DNA of 64,000 nucleotides, taken from the NCBI GenBank assembly GCA_035299425.1, contig DATGWP010000047.1, positions 11,467 through 75,466 on the forward strand. Reading direction: 5' to 3'. The notes beneath the pieces are model-generated. The model was not told the DNA's origin. It did not search any database and was given only the letters and a program-made list of their open reading frames with translations. This document shows positions 17,183 to 25,283 of the stretch, in pieces; within the stretch, counting starts at the first letter, position 1, and every line of letters starts with the position of its first letter. Made by a program: the position numbers and the translations under genes. Origin of the DNA: Bog-950 sp035299425 (lineage in GTDB: Bacteria; Bacteroidota; Bacteroidia; Chitinophagales; LD1).

Positions 17183-20100
17183 CTACCTCACCAGCGTCAC
17201 ATTTCCATGCATCACACTCTTTTTGCTCTCATCCATCCAGGTATATTCCACAACATAAACAAAGGTGCTTATAGGGGCCTTAACACCTTTAAATGTGCCG
17301 TCCCAGGGGTCGCGGATATTATCGCTGCTGTAAACCATCTCGCCCCACCGGTTGTAAATAACCATGCTGAAACTTTTTAGCGGGCAGGTGGCAGTTGCTC
17401 TGAACATATCATTGGCCCCATCGCCATTAGGCGAAAAGCCGGTTGGCACTAATACGCTGCAGGTACAATTAGAATAACTTACGCCTACCGAATCCGTAGT
17501 AGTACCGCAATTATTTGAAACAGAAACCCTGTAAATGCCATCAACAGCAGCTATCGCAAATGAATCGACTGAACCTGTGCTCCAAAGGAAGTTACCAAGT
17601 GAAGATGGTAATTGCAGGCTTATAGTTTCGCCAAAGCAGGCAGCAGAATCTTTGCCAAGGTTAAAAACCGGTACATCATAATAACTCACAGCAACAGCAT
17701 CACTGCCCGTGCAGCCGCTTTGGGTCACCTGCACGCTGTAATTTCCCGCATTGGTAACTGCGTACGTACCACTTGTAGACCCATCCTGCCATTGGTAAGT
17801 GGCACCTGCGTTGCCGGCATCCAGTAATACTGTTTGTCCGTTGCACACCAATGTGTCGTTGCCCAGGTCTACCACCGGCGATGGAAGATTGGAAATGCTT
17901 ATAGCGTCGTTACCTGTGCAGCCGCTCTGTGTTACACTAACCGAGTAGTTACCTGCACTGTTTGCTGTAAAAATCTGGCCGGTAGAATTATCCTGCCATA
18001 GGAAGCTTGCTCCATTGTTACCGGCATTTAAAATCACACTTTCTCCAAAGCACACTGCAGTGTCATTACCCAGGTTTACTACAGGTATAGCGTTATAGTT
18101 TACGTTAATGGCATCGCTACCCGTGCAGCCATTTTGTGTGGCTGTTACAGCATACAGGCCCGCACTGGTTACCGTAAATGTAGAAAGTGTAGAGCCATCC
18201 TGCCACACATAGGTTGCGCCGGGGTTGCCGGCATCCAGCAACACAATAGCTCCGGTGCATACGGCAGTATCGCTACCCAGGTTTATAACTGGTGTAGTGA
18301 AATTATTTATGGTAATGTTATCACTGGCACTGCATCCGCTTTGTGTAACGGTTACAGAATAAGTACCGGCACCGGTAGCTGTAAATGTCTGTGCTGTGCT
18401 GCCATCCTGCCACTGATAGGTAGCGCCGGCGTTGCCTGCATTTAATAAAACATTTTCCCCGGGGCATACGGTGGTGTCATTGCCAAGGTTCACTACCGGT
18501 ATAGGGTTATTAGTAATAGTAATGGCATCGCTGGCGGTACAGCTCGTTTGTGTCACTGTTACGGCATAGTTGCCTGCTGTGCTAACTGTAAGTGTTTGCG
18601 CAGTAGAAGCATCTTGCCACTGGTAAGTAGCTCCCGCATTGCCTGCATTTAAAACTACGGATTGGCCTGTACATACAGCCGTGTCGTTGCCAAGGTTTAC
18701 CACCGGTAGTGGATTGTAATTTACAGTTATGTTATCGCTGGCGCTGCAACTGTTTTGTGTTACCGTAACCGAGTAAGTGCCCGCTGTAGTCACGGTATAT
18801 GTCTGTGCCGTGCTGGCATCCTGCCATTGGTAGGTAGCGCCTGCATTACCTGCGTTTAGTATAACGGTTGCTCCTGCGCACACCGCCGTATCGTTTCCTA
18901 AATTTACTGTCGGCAAAGGTGTTACGCTCAGGTTAGTGGTTATCACACTATCGCAGCCGTTAGCAGCCGGTATGGTGCTGGTGTAGGTGCCCGCAGTATT
19001 TACCGTAGTGCCATCAGGCAGTGTATGAATTGTGCCTGCGCATATCACCGGATTAACGGTGGTAGTGTAAGTAGGGTTCACGGTTACGTTTATAGTTGCC
19101 GAATCGGAGCATCCGTTGTCAGTCACCACAGCTTTATATGTGCCTGCATTTACTGCAGCAGCGCCCGCTATCTGAGGGTTGCGTTGGGTACTGACATAGC
19201 TGTTAGGGCCTGTCCATGAAAAGGTAGCACTGCCGCTATAATTACCGGTTAAGGTAAGCTGTATAGTGCCGCCCTGGCATACCGGATTATTTACGGCAAG
19301 TACCGGTGTTGGCATGGGTATAAAGGGGGTGGTGCTTTCCGGCAGCGCAAGTCCTTGCACGGTAATACCTGCCTGGCCAAACCCCGCCTGGTGATAAGGA
19401 GGGTACGAAGAGCTATTGCCCGGTGCACCACCGGCATTCAACACGGTTACATTACCCGGTAGTGGTGCTACCGACCATACCACACCGCCGCCACCACCAC
19501 CACCCGGTCCGTGCCCGGTGTTATCTCCTCCTTTACCGGCATGCACATCAATAGTCAGGTTGCCCGTAATAGTAGTGGCTGTAAGCAATACTGCACCACC
19601 GCCGCCGCCACCACCCGAACCATCACCGCTTGAACCTATCGCATCTAAAGAGAATGCTTTAATAGCCCCCCCATTGGCTATAATTTGAGGGGTATTGATA
19701 ATAATAATACCTCCCCCGTTAGTACCTGAAGTAGCCACCGCATTATTTTGGTGTCCGCCGCCGGCGCCACCACCTAAAAAAACTTTGTTGGTTGTATTGT
19801 TATAGGTCAGGGGCTGTGCACCATCACCGCCTATAGGCAGGTTAGGGCACCCGCCCCATTGGTTGCCGCCACGTCCGCCAGCCCCGCCATTGCTACCACC
19901 GGCCCCACCTGAGTTGGTGTTGTTGCCCCCACCGCCGCCGTTTGCATTTTTACCACGACCATTTATTATATTATTGGGTAACTCAAAAATACCTTCGCCT
20001 TTACGCCCGCCATGAGGCGAAGTGATGTCGTAATAATAATCCATCAGGTCGCATTGGTAACCCATGTTTAACGACACTATACCAGCGCGAAAGCCCAAAT

Positions 20101-20575
20101 CACTGGCATCTATATCCGCATTCAGGGTTACACTGCCGCTGGCCTCTATGGCAATTACCCCACCGCTGGTACCGTTCCAGGGTTGCGCGGTTATAGGGGT
20201 TGTAACAGTAAGGTTAGTGTATTGAGGCACTTGCACTATTTGAACAAACCCCGCTGCATCATATGTATTCAGCAACTGATTGGCAAAAAAAATGTTGTTA
20301 CCCGATACAGAAGCTACTGTGGCAAACTCATAGTTGCCGGCATTATTATAATTAGTTACTGTGCCAAAGGCGGTGCTGTTGCTTTGGTCTATATCCACGC
20401 CCTTCATTTGTATAACAAGCACTCGGTTGCCGGCCGCAAAACCCGCAGCGTTACTTACTGTTACCGAGTTAGAACAAAGATTTATGGCTGTTACACCGGC
20501 ATAATTATTTACAATTTGCGAAAACGAAACAGCCACGCAGCTTACAAATAATATAAGGGGAAATAATTTTTTCAT
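17183..20575 (-). CDS. Large repetitive surface adhesin-like protein with T9SS type-B C-terminus
   Basis: A 1130-residue secreted protein. After a signal peptide (residues 1-19) comes a beta-rich domain, then a glycine-rich region (about 200-400) with runs such as GGGGGGGA. An Ig-like/PKD-like region follows, then seven repeats of 69 residues (about 552-1035), each with the pattern VVNLGNDTAVC, LNAGNAGATYQWQD and VTVTQxxC. The last 90 residues form the gliding-motility-associated C-terminal domain (GFSPNGDGANDMF, YNRWGEMVY, PWDGTF), the T9SS type-B signal. It is probably a cell-surface or gliding adhesin. The two cysteines per repeat suggest an internal disulfide. Confidence 0.88.
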   Translation of the reverse strand: MKKLFPLILFVSCVAVSFSQIVNNYAGVTAINLCSNSVTVSNAAGFAAGNRVLVIQMKGVDIDQSNSTAFGTVTNYNNAGNYEFATVASVSGNNIFFANQLLNTYDAAGFVQIVQVPQYTNLTVTTPITAQPWNGTSGGVIAIEASGSVTLNADIDASDLGFRAGIVSLNMGYQCDLMDYYYDITSPHGGRKGEGIFELPNNIINGRGKNANGGGGGNNTNSGGAGGSNGGAGGRGGNQWGGCPNLPIGGDGAQPLTYNNTTNKVFLGGGAGGGHQNNAVATSGTNGGGIIIINTPQIIANGGAIKAFSLDAIGSSGDGSGGGGGGGAVLLTATTITGNLTIDVHAGKGGDNTGHGPGGGGGGGVVWSVAPLPGNVTVLNAGGAPGNSSSYPPYHQAGFGQAGITVQGLALPESTTPFIPMPTPVLAVNNPVCQGGTIQLTLTGNYSGSATFSWTGPNSYVSTQRNPQIAGAAAVNAGTYKAVVTDNGCSDSATINVTVNPTYTTTVNPVICAGTIHTLPDGTTVNTAGTYTSTIPAANGCDSVITTNLSVTPLPTVNLGNDTAVCAGATVILNAGNAGATYQWQDASTAQTYTVTTAGTYSVTVTQNSCSASDNITVNYNPLPVVNLGNDTAVCTGQSVVLNAGNAGATYQWQDASTAQTLTVSTAGNYAVTVTQTSCTASDAITITNNPIPVVNLGNDTTVCPGENVLLNAGNAGATYQWQDGSTAQTFTATGAGTYSVTVTQSGCSASDNITINNFTTPVINLGSDTAVCTGAIVLLDAGNPGATYVWQDGSTLSTFTVTSAGLYAVTATQNGCTGSDAINVNYNAIPVVNLGNDTAVCFGESVILNAGNNGASFLWQDNSTGQIFTANSAGNYSVSVTQSGCTGNDAISISNLPSPVVDLGNDTLVCNGQTVLLDAGNAGATYQWQDGSTSGTYAVTNAGNYSVQVTQSGCTGSDAVAVSYYDVPVFNLGKDSAACFGETISLQLPSSLGNFLWSTGSVDSFAIAAVDGIYRVSVSNNCGTTTDSVGVSYSNCTCSVLVPTGFSPNGDGANDMFRATATCPLKSFSMVIYNRWGEMVYSSDNIRDPWDGTFKGVKAPISTFVYVVEYTWMDESKKSVMHGNVTLVR
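17468..18918 (-). repeat. Seven tandem 207-bp repeats inside the adhesin gene
   Basis: Each unit codes for 69 residues with a shared NLGNDTAVC core and a WQD core. The last copy (nearest 17468) is the most diverged and has lost the AGNAGATY segment. Copies differ at many synonymous sites, so the array is not recent. Confidence 0.9.
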
Positions 20576-20629
20576 TTAAGCTTTTGTTGCTGGCTTAAAT
20601 ATACTTTTCATTTCGTGGTTTTAAGCATT

Positions 20630-20649
20630 GAACCTGTCCCCTCAGGTTC
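20630..20649 (-). terminator. Hairpin between the TPR-LuxR gene and the adhesin gene
   Basis: GAACCTG at 20630-20636 pairs with CAGGTTC at 20643-20649. It follows the stop of the upstream minus-strand gene but has no clear T run, so termination is uncertain. Confidence 0.4.
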
Positions 20650-20686
20650 TTTTGTGAAAGTATTCACCTTGAGCCCATTAAAAATA

Positions 20687-22378
20687 TTACATGTCAAGGC
20701 TTTGTAAATACTTTATCAGGTTAACCTGCCTGCCAAGCTTCATCTTCTTTTTAATGCGCCAACGGTGTTGGCCGTAGCTCTTATAGCTTTGCCCATATAG
20801 CATGGCTAGTTCTTTATCGGTAATACCTGTTTTAAACAACCCGCACATATTTATTTCGAGCGGTGTAAGGATCGGAAATTTTTGGTTAAGGTTTTTTGCC
20901 AGGTGCTTACTTGTTTCAGCTAGTTTTTGTTGCAGTCGTTTTTTGTCATGGTCTGTAATTTTCACTGCATCTATCTTCTGCAAAATGGATTTACTCATTT
21001 CCCCAATCTGCAACCCTTTTCGGCCCAGTATTTTTACATGGTCTTTTAATTCATCAAGCACCAGTATTTTATCATGCAGGCTTAAAGTGGTTAGCTGCAT
21101 TTCGTTGTTCAGCGCATCTATCTGTTGTTTCATGAGTTGTTCAGTAAGTTTTTTCTGTTGCAGTTCGTAAGTATTTTTTACAGCGTTCAGTTTTTCGGCT
21201 GTAGTTTTCTTTGCATCGGCTTTCACTATCTCGGTATAATGTTGCAGATATTTATAGGCTGTAGCCAGTTTTGTATAGTCCTTTGCTTGCAGCCCCCAGG
21301 CATGCCAGGCTTTATGTACCAGTTGGTAATACTCTACAACACTGCGGTCCTGCTTTTGCTTTTGATATACCGGCAGGGCTTTATCCAGTAATTGAATGGC
21401 TGTGGCGTAATTTTGCTTAAGGTATTCAACACGGCTGCGCGTTATAAGCAGATTAGCCCTATGCACCGGCGATTTAAGCCGGGCATTATACTTTGCAATA
21501 GCCACCAGCAATTGGTCCATACGGGCCATTTGCCTGGCGCGTTTTGCTTTTTGGGTAGCGGGTGTTTCCTGGTAAAGCCAGTAGTATTGGTAAGCAAGGT
21601 TGCTATTGGTTACAATCAGGTAAGGCAGGTTGTCTTCGTTAGTTAGTTCAGCTAGTGCCTTCTCATACCAACTTATACTTTCTTCTGTTTCCTCCTTAAA
21701 ATTGTAATGCAGGCCTATATGCCTGTAAATATGAAACCTGTGCTGTGCCGAAATGTTCTGCTCTTCACAAACTTTAAGCGCCTGCGCAAGGTAAGGCCAC
21801 GCTTCATCATGCTGGCGGTTGCGTTGGTATACATCGGCTATAGTGGCGCTTAGCATTGCAAACATACCATACCACCAGCTGTTACTCTCTTTAATTTGTG
21901 CCAGCTTTTCAAAAGCCTGTTCGGCAGTAAACATGCGTTGTGCATGTTCGCCTTTGGTAGCATAAATCTGTGTGGTGTAATGCAGGTAACTTACTTCGGT
22001 GTTGAGGGTACTTAACGGCAACAAATGTTGCTTGATATAAGTAAGGCATTTTTCGCCTTCGGCTATATTGCCCCGGTTAAGATAATGTTTTGTCTTTGCC
22101 AGCAACAATAGTGCTGCATTGTCATGTTGCTTTTGCTTTTCAAAAAAGCGCAGCATTTTTTTATCGTCAATGTTTGCCTTATCAAAAGTATTGCAGGTTG
22201 CTGCTATAATTAATTCCAAAAGATCTGCCCGGGCGGCGGCGGCTTTATTTTTAAAAGGCCGATGCGTATTTTTTAGTTTTTGCAAAGCCGCCTGCGCAGC
22301 AGGCACACTTTCTGCTATCAGTGCATAAATTTCGTCCAGCGCTGGTAGCACATCTCTCATACTGCTAACATAATCCAT
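20687..22378 (-). CDS. TPR-containing LuxR-type transcriptional regulator
   Basis: A 563-residue protein with many tetratricopeptide-like helical pairs (residues about 30-400), a coiled coil (about 400-490, rich in K, Q and L), and a C-terminal helix-turn-helix (LTPLEINMCGLFKTGITDKE to YKSYGQHRWRIKKKM). This TPR-coiled coil-LuxR plan is common in Bacteroidota, usually as a surface-protein or biofilm regulator. It has no TM segment, so it is cytosolic, unlike the membrane-anchored variants. It lies between the adhesin gene and the divergent fibre gene, both plausible targets. Confidence 0.85.
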   Translation of the reverse strand: MDYVSSMRDVLPALDEIYALIAESVPAAQAALQKLKNTHRPFKNKAAAARADLLELIIAATCNTFDKANIDDKKMLRFFEKQKQHDNAALLLLAKTKHYLNRGNIAEGEKCLTYIKQHLLPLSTLNTEVSYLHYTTQIYATKGEHAQRMFTAEQAFEKLAQIKESNSWWYGMFAMLSATIADVYQRNRQHDEAWPYLAQALKVCEEQNISAQHRFHIYRHIGLHYNFKEETEESISWYEKALAELTNEDNLPYLIVTNSNLAYQYYWLYQETPATQKAKRARQMARMDQLLVAIAKYNARLKSPVHRANLLITRSRVEYLKQNYATAIQLLDKALPVYQKQKQDRSVVEYYQLVHKAWHAWGLQAKDYTKLATAYKYLQHYTEIVKADAKKTTAEKLNAVKNTYELQQKKLTEQLMKQQIDALNNEMQLTTLSLHDKILVLDELKDHVKILGRKGLQIGEMSKSILQKIDAVKITDHDKKRLQQKLAETSKHLAKNLNQKFPILTPLEINMCGLFKTGITDKELAMLYGQSYKSYGQHRWRIKKKMKLGRQVNLIKYLQSLDM

Positions 22379-22437
22379 ATATGGTTCTGTTTTTTGCTTG
22401 TAGGAAATTTGTAGGAAACAGCATATAAACCACAGGC

Positions 22438-22445
22438 TACCTTTG
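22438..22445 (+). promoter_or_regulatory. Possible -7 element of the fibre gene
   Basis: TACCTTTG matches TAnnTTTG and lies 18 bp before the ATG at 22464. A TTTG at 22408-22411 is 26 bp upstream, longer than usual, so only the -7 part is well supported. Confidence 0.45.
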
Positions 22446-22463
22446 TAACATCAAAACAAGGTT

Positions 22464-25172
22464 ATGAAAAAAGCCAACTCAACCCCCGTAGTAAAGTTTG
22501 CATTTTTTTTTGTTTTCAGCGTAATCGGTACCAGCTTATTTGCGCAGGCCGAAACGCAAAACCCCGACTTCCCTTTCTGGAAGATTAAAGGTAATACAGG
22601 TACAGACACGACTCTGCATTTTGTAGGCACTACCGATGCCAATGCCTTTACGCTGCGCACTAACAATGTAAGACGGGTAACCTTAGATGTAAACGGCAAA
22701 GTTGGTATAGGCACTGTGTTGCCACAGCAGTTACTACACCTGTTTGGAAACAATACGATCCGCATAGGTGGCCTTGCCACAAGCGGCACTTATATAGCTG
22801 CACCCACAGCCAGTACCGATAACCTGCTGTATGCCGATGCCAATGGAGATTTACGGGGAATCCCCACGGGCACTGCCGGTCAAATGCTTAGCATTTCCGG
22901 CAGCGGCGTACCAGCATGGGTTACTCCGGCATCTGCCAGCAACGACTGGACCACCACCGGCAATACCGGCACGGTAGATGGCACTAACTTTATAGGAACG
23001 ACCGATAATGTATCCTTCAACATAAAAGTAAACAACCAAAAAGCGGGGCGGATTGCTACTACCGGCGGCAATAATTTTTACGGCTTGCTGGCGGGTAATG
23101 CCAATACCGGCAGTTCTATAACGGCCATAGGTTATAATGTGCTGGCGGTTAATACAGGTAATGATAATACCGGCGTTGGCTTCAGTGCCTTGTCGGCTAA
23201 TACCAGCGGTATTTACAACACAGCAATGGGCGCTTATGCCATGCTAAACAATACTACCGGCAATGATAATACCGCCATTGGCCGGAACGCCTTACAGGCA
23301 AATACAGGTGGCGGACAAAACACAGCCGTAGGTAAAGAAGCCTTGCCCAGCAATACTACCGGTTCCAATAATTCAGCTTTTGGCTATCAGGCTATGCTTA
23401 ATAACAGCACAGGAAATAGTTGTGTAGCTTTTGGCAATGCTGCCTTACGCGAAAACACAACGGGCATTTTTAACTGCGGGTTTGGCCGTAACGCCCTGCG
23501 CAGCAACACCACCGGCAACGACAATACAGCCATAGGTAAAGATGCCCTATTTACCAATAGCACGGGTGCGGCTAACACTGCCATTGGTAAAGATGCCATG
23601 TTAAGCAACACTGGTGGTAATGGTAATATTGCTATGGGTTACCAGGCTTTACTTAGCAACACCACCGGCACCGACAATGTTGCTTTAGGCCGTGATGCTA
23701 TGCGTACAAACAGTACTGGTGTTTATAATACTGCAGTAGGTAAAGATGCCATGCGTAGTAATACCACAGGGTTTAATAATACCTCCGTTGGTACATTCAG
23801 CCTTTCAACAAACAGTACAGGAGAAAACAATACCGCCTTAGGTATGAATAGCCTGCAGAACAATACCGGTTCATTTAATACAGCTACCGGCTCAAACTCG
23901 CTGCGTACCAATACTACCGGTAGCGAAAACGTGGCTTATGGTAAAGATGCACTTTACACGAATAGCACCGGAGCTTCTAATTGCGCTTATGGTTACCAGA
24001 CTTTATTATTTAATACCACCAGTAACGATAATACCGCCACCGGCCGCGATGCTATGCGCACCAACACCACCGGCACAGGTAACACTGCCAATGGCAGATC
24101 GGCGTTGTACAGCAATAGCACCAGCAATTATAGTACGGCATTTGGCTACCAGGGCCTATATAATAACACGGCTGCAGAAAATACAGCCGTGGGGTCGAAC
24201 GGTTTATTTAATAACACCACCGGCACGCAAAATACAGTGATAGGTGGCAGCGCTGGTTTTACTAACATTTCGGGTAGCCAGAATACTTACCTGGGCTACA
24301 ATGCCCGCGGTGGTGCTACGCTTAACAATGCTACGGCCGTTGGCGCCAATGCTGTTGTTTCTGCCAGCAATAGCCTGGTGTTGGGAAACAACGCATACGT
24401 AGGCATTGGTGTTAACAGCCCCTTGTATCCGTTACACGTAAATGGCTATTCGGGTAATCTTAGTACACCCGCTAACGAAGCATGGTTTATACCAACCAGT
24501 ACCGTGTTATCACAAAGCAGCAGTTCTACCACAGCCAGCGTAAGTATTTATGCTTCCAATTACATTGCATCCGGCGAAGGTTTTGTAGCACATAGCGATG
24601 CCCGCATAAAAAAAATAAGCGGTATAAGCAACAACGCGGCAGATTTGCAAGCGCTTAACCAGATACAGATTACCGATTATAGCTTTATAGATAGTATTGG
24701 CAAGGGCACCGGCACCTGTAAAAAGGTAATAGCCCAACAGGTAGAAAAAGTATATCCGCAGGCGGTGCATACGGTTACCGATGTGGTGCCTGACATTTAC
24801 CGCGCCAGTGAGATAAAGAGCGGATATATAGCAACCCCTAACAACCTGCAGAAGGGCGATGTAGTGAAGTTGATTTTTGATAGGGGAGTAGAACTGGTAG
24901 AAGTGCAGGAAGCAAATAGCAACGGTTTTAGCGTGGCGCTAGAAGATGAAGGCCGCGTATTTGTTTATGGCAAACAAGTAAATGATTTCCGCACGGTAGA
25001 TTATGAGGCTATCTCCATGCTCAATGTATCGGCTACCCAGGAACTGGCGAAAAAAGTAACTCACCTTGAAGAGGCAAACAGGTTGCTGATTCAAACTATT
25101 ACAGAGGTAAAAAATCAGGTGAAAGTGTTAAATCAGGCATTAAGCCAAAATATGGCAAGTAGTAAACAATGA
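22464..25172 (+). CDS. Secreted fibre protein with YadA-head-like repeats and S74 chaperone domain
   Basis: A 902-residue protein. A signal peptide (residues 1-27) is followed by a mixed beta region. Then about 23 repeats of about 17 residues run from about 213 to 615, with the pattern N-T/S-T-G-x-x-N-T-A-x-G-x-x-A-L, like the left-handed beta roll of YadA head domains. A C-terminal S74 intramolecular chaperone domain of phage tail-spike type begins with HSDARIKK (His710-Ser711-Asp712). In S74 proteins cleavage occurs between this Ser and Asp after trimerisation. The end is a coiled coil (about 860-895). It is probably a trimeric secreted fibre, divergent from the TPR-LuxR gene. Confidence 0.86.
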   Translation: MKKANSTPVVKFAFFFVFSVIGTSLFAQAETQNPDFPFWKIKGNTGTDTTLHFVGTTDANAFTLRTNNVRRVTLDVNGKVGIGTVLPQQLLHLFGNNTIRIGGLATSGTYIAAPTASTDNLLYADANGDLRGIPTGTAGQMLSISGSGVPAWVTPASASNDWTTTGNTGTVDGTNFIGTTDNVSFNIKVNNQKAGRIATTGGNNFYGLLAGNANTGSSITAIGYNVLAVNTGNDNTGVGFSALSANTSGIYNTAMGAYAMLNNTTGNDNTAIGRNALQANTGGGQNTAVGKEALPSNTTGSNNSAFGYQAMLNNSTGNSCVAFGNAALRENTTGIFNCGFGRNALRSNTTGNDNTAIGKDALFTNSTGAANTAIGKDAMLSNTGGNGNIAMGYQALLSNTTGTDNVALGRDAMRTNSTGVYNTAVGKDAMRSNTTGFNNTSVGTFSLSTNSTGENNTALGMNSLQNNTGSFNTATGSNSLRTNTTGSENVAYGKDALYTNSTGASNCAYGYQTLLFNTTSNDNTATGRDAMRTNTTGTGNTANGRSALYSNSTSNYSTAFGYQGLYNNTAAENTAVGSNGLFNNTTGTQNTVIGGSAGFTNISGSQNTYLGYNARGGATLNNATAVGANAVVSASNSLVLGNNAYVGIGVNSPLYPLHVNGYSGNLSTPANEAWFIPTSTVLSQSSSSTTASVSIYASNYIASGEGFVAHSDARIKKISGISNNAADLQALNQIQITDYSFIDSIGKGTGTCKKVIAQQVEKVYPQAVHTVTDVVPDIYRASEIKSGYIATPNNLQKGDVVKLIFDRGVELVEVQEANSNGFSVALEDEGRVFVYGKQVNDFRTVDYEAISMLNVSATQELAKKVTHLEEANRLLIQTITEVKNQVKVLNQALSQNMASSKQ
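23104..24260 (+). repeat. About 23 short repeats (about 51 bp) in the fibre gene
   Basis: The units code for about 17 residues each and keep AATACxACC-GGC-like and GGT-like blocks. Codons vary between copies, so the array looks old, but near-identical stretches could still allow copy-number change. Confidence 0.85.
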
Positions 25173-25283
25173 TTTTGCTACTGAAAGTAAACAAGTTTTA
25201 AACACTTAGCCATACCGTTCAAAAACTTGTTTGGCAACACCCACACAATTGAATATCCTTGCCGCCCCTTAATTGGAGTTGTA

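Noticed and set aside
19416..19688. Proline-rich plus-strand frame opposite the adhesin glycine region
   Set aside because: It mirrors the GGN codons of the adhesin and has no independent support.
23104..24260. CRISPR-like spacing of repeats
   Set aside because: The repeats are coding, about 51 bp apart without constant repeat and unique spacer, and give continuous protein.
22464..25172. Prophage tail gene
   Set aside because: The product has a signal peptide and no other phage gene is near, so the phage-type domain is part of a cellular surface protein.
25227..25283. TTG start for the SNF2 gene
   Set aside because: The 19 extra residues are not family-like and the ATG at 25284 has a good ribosome-binding site.
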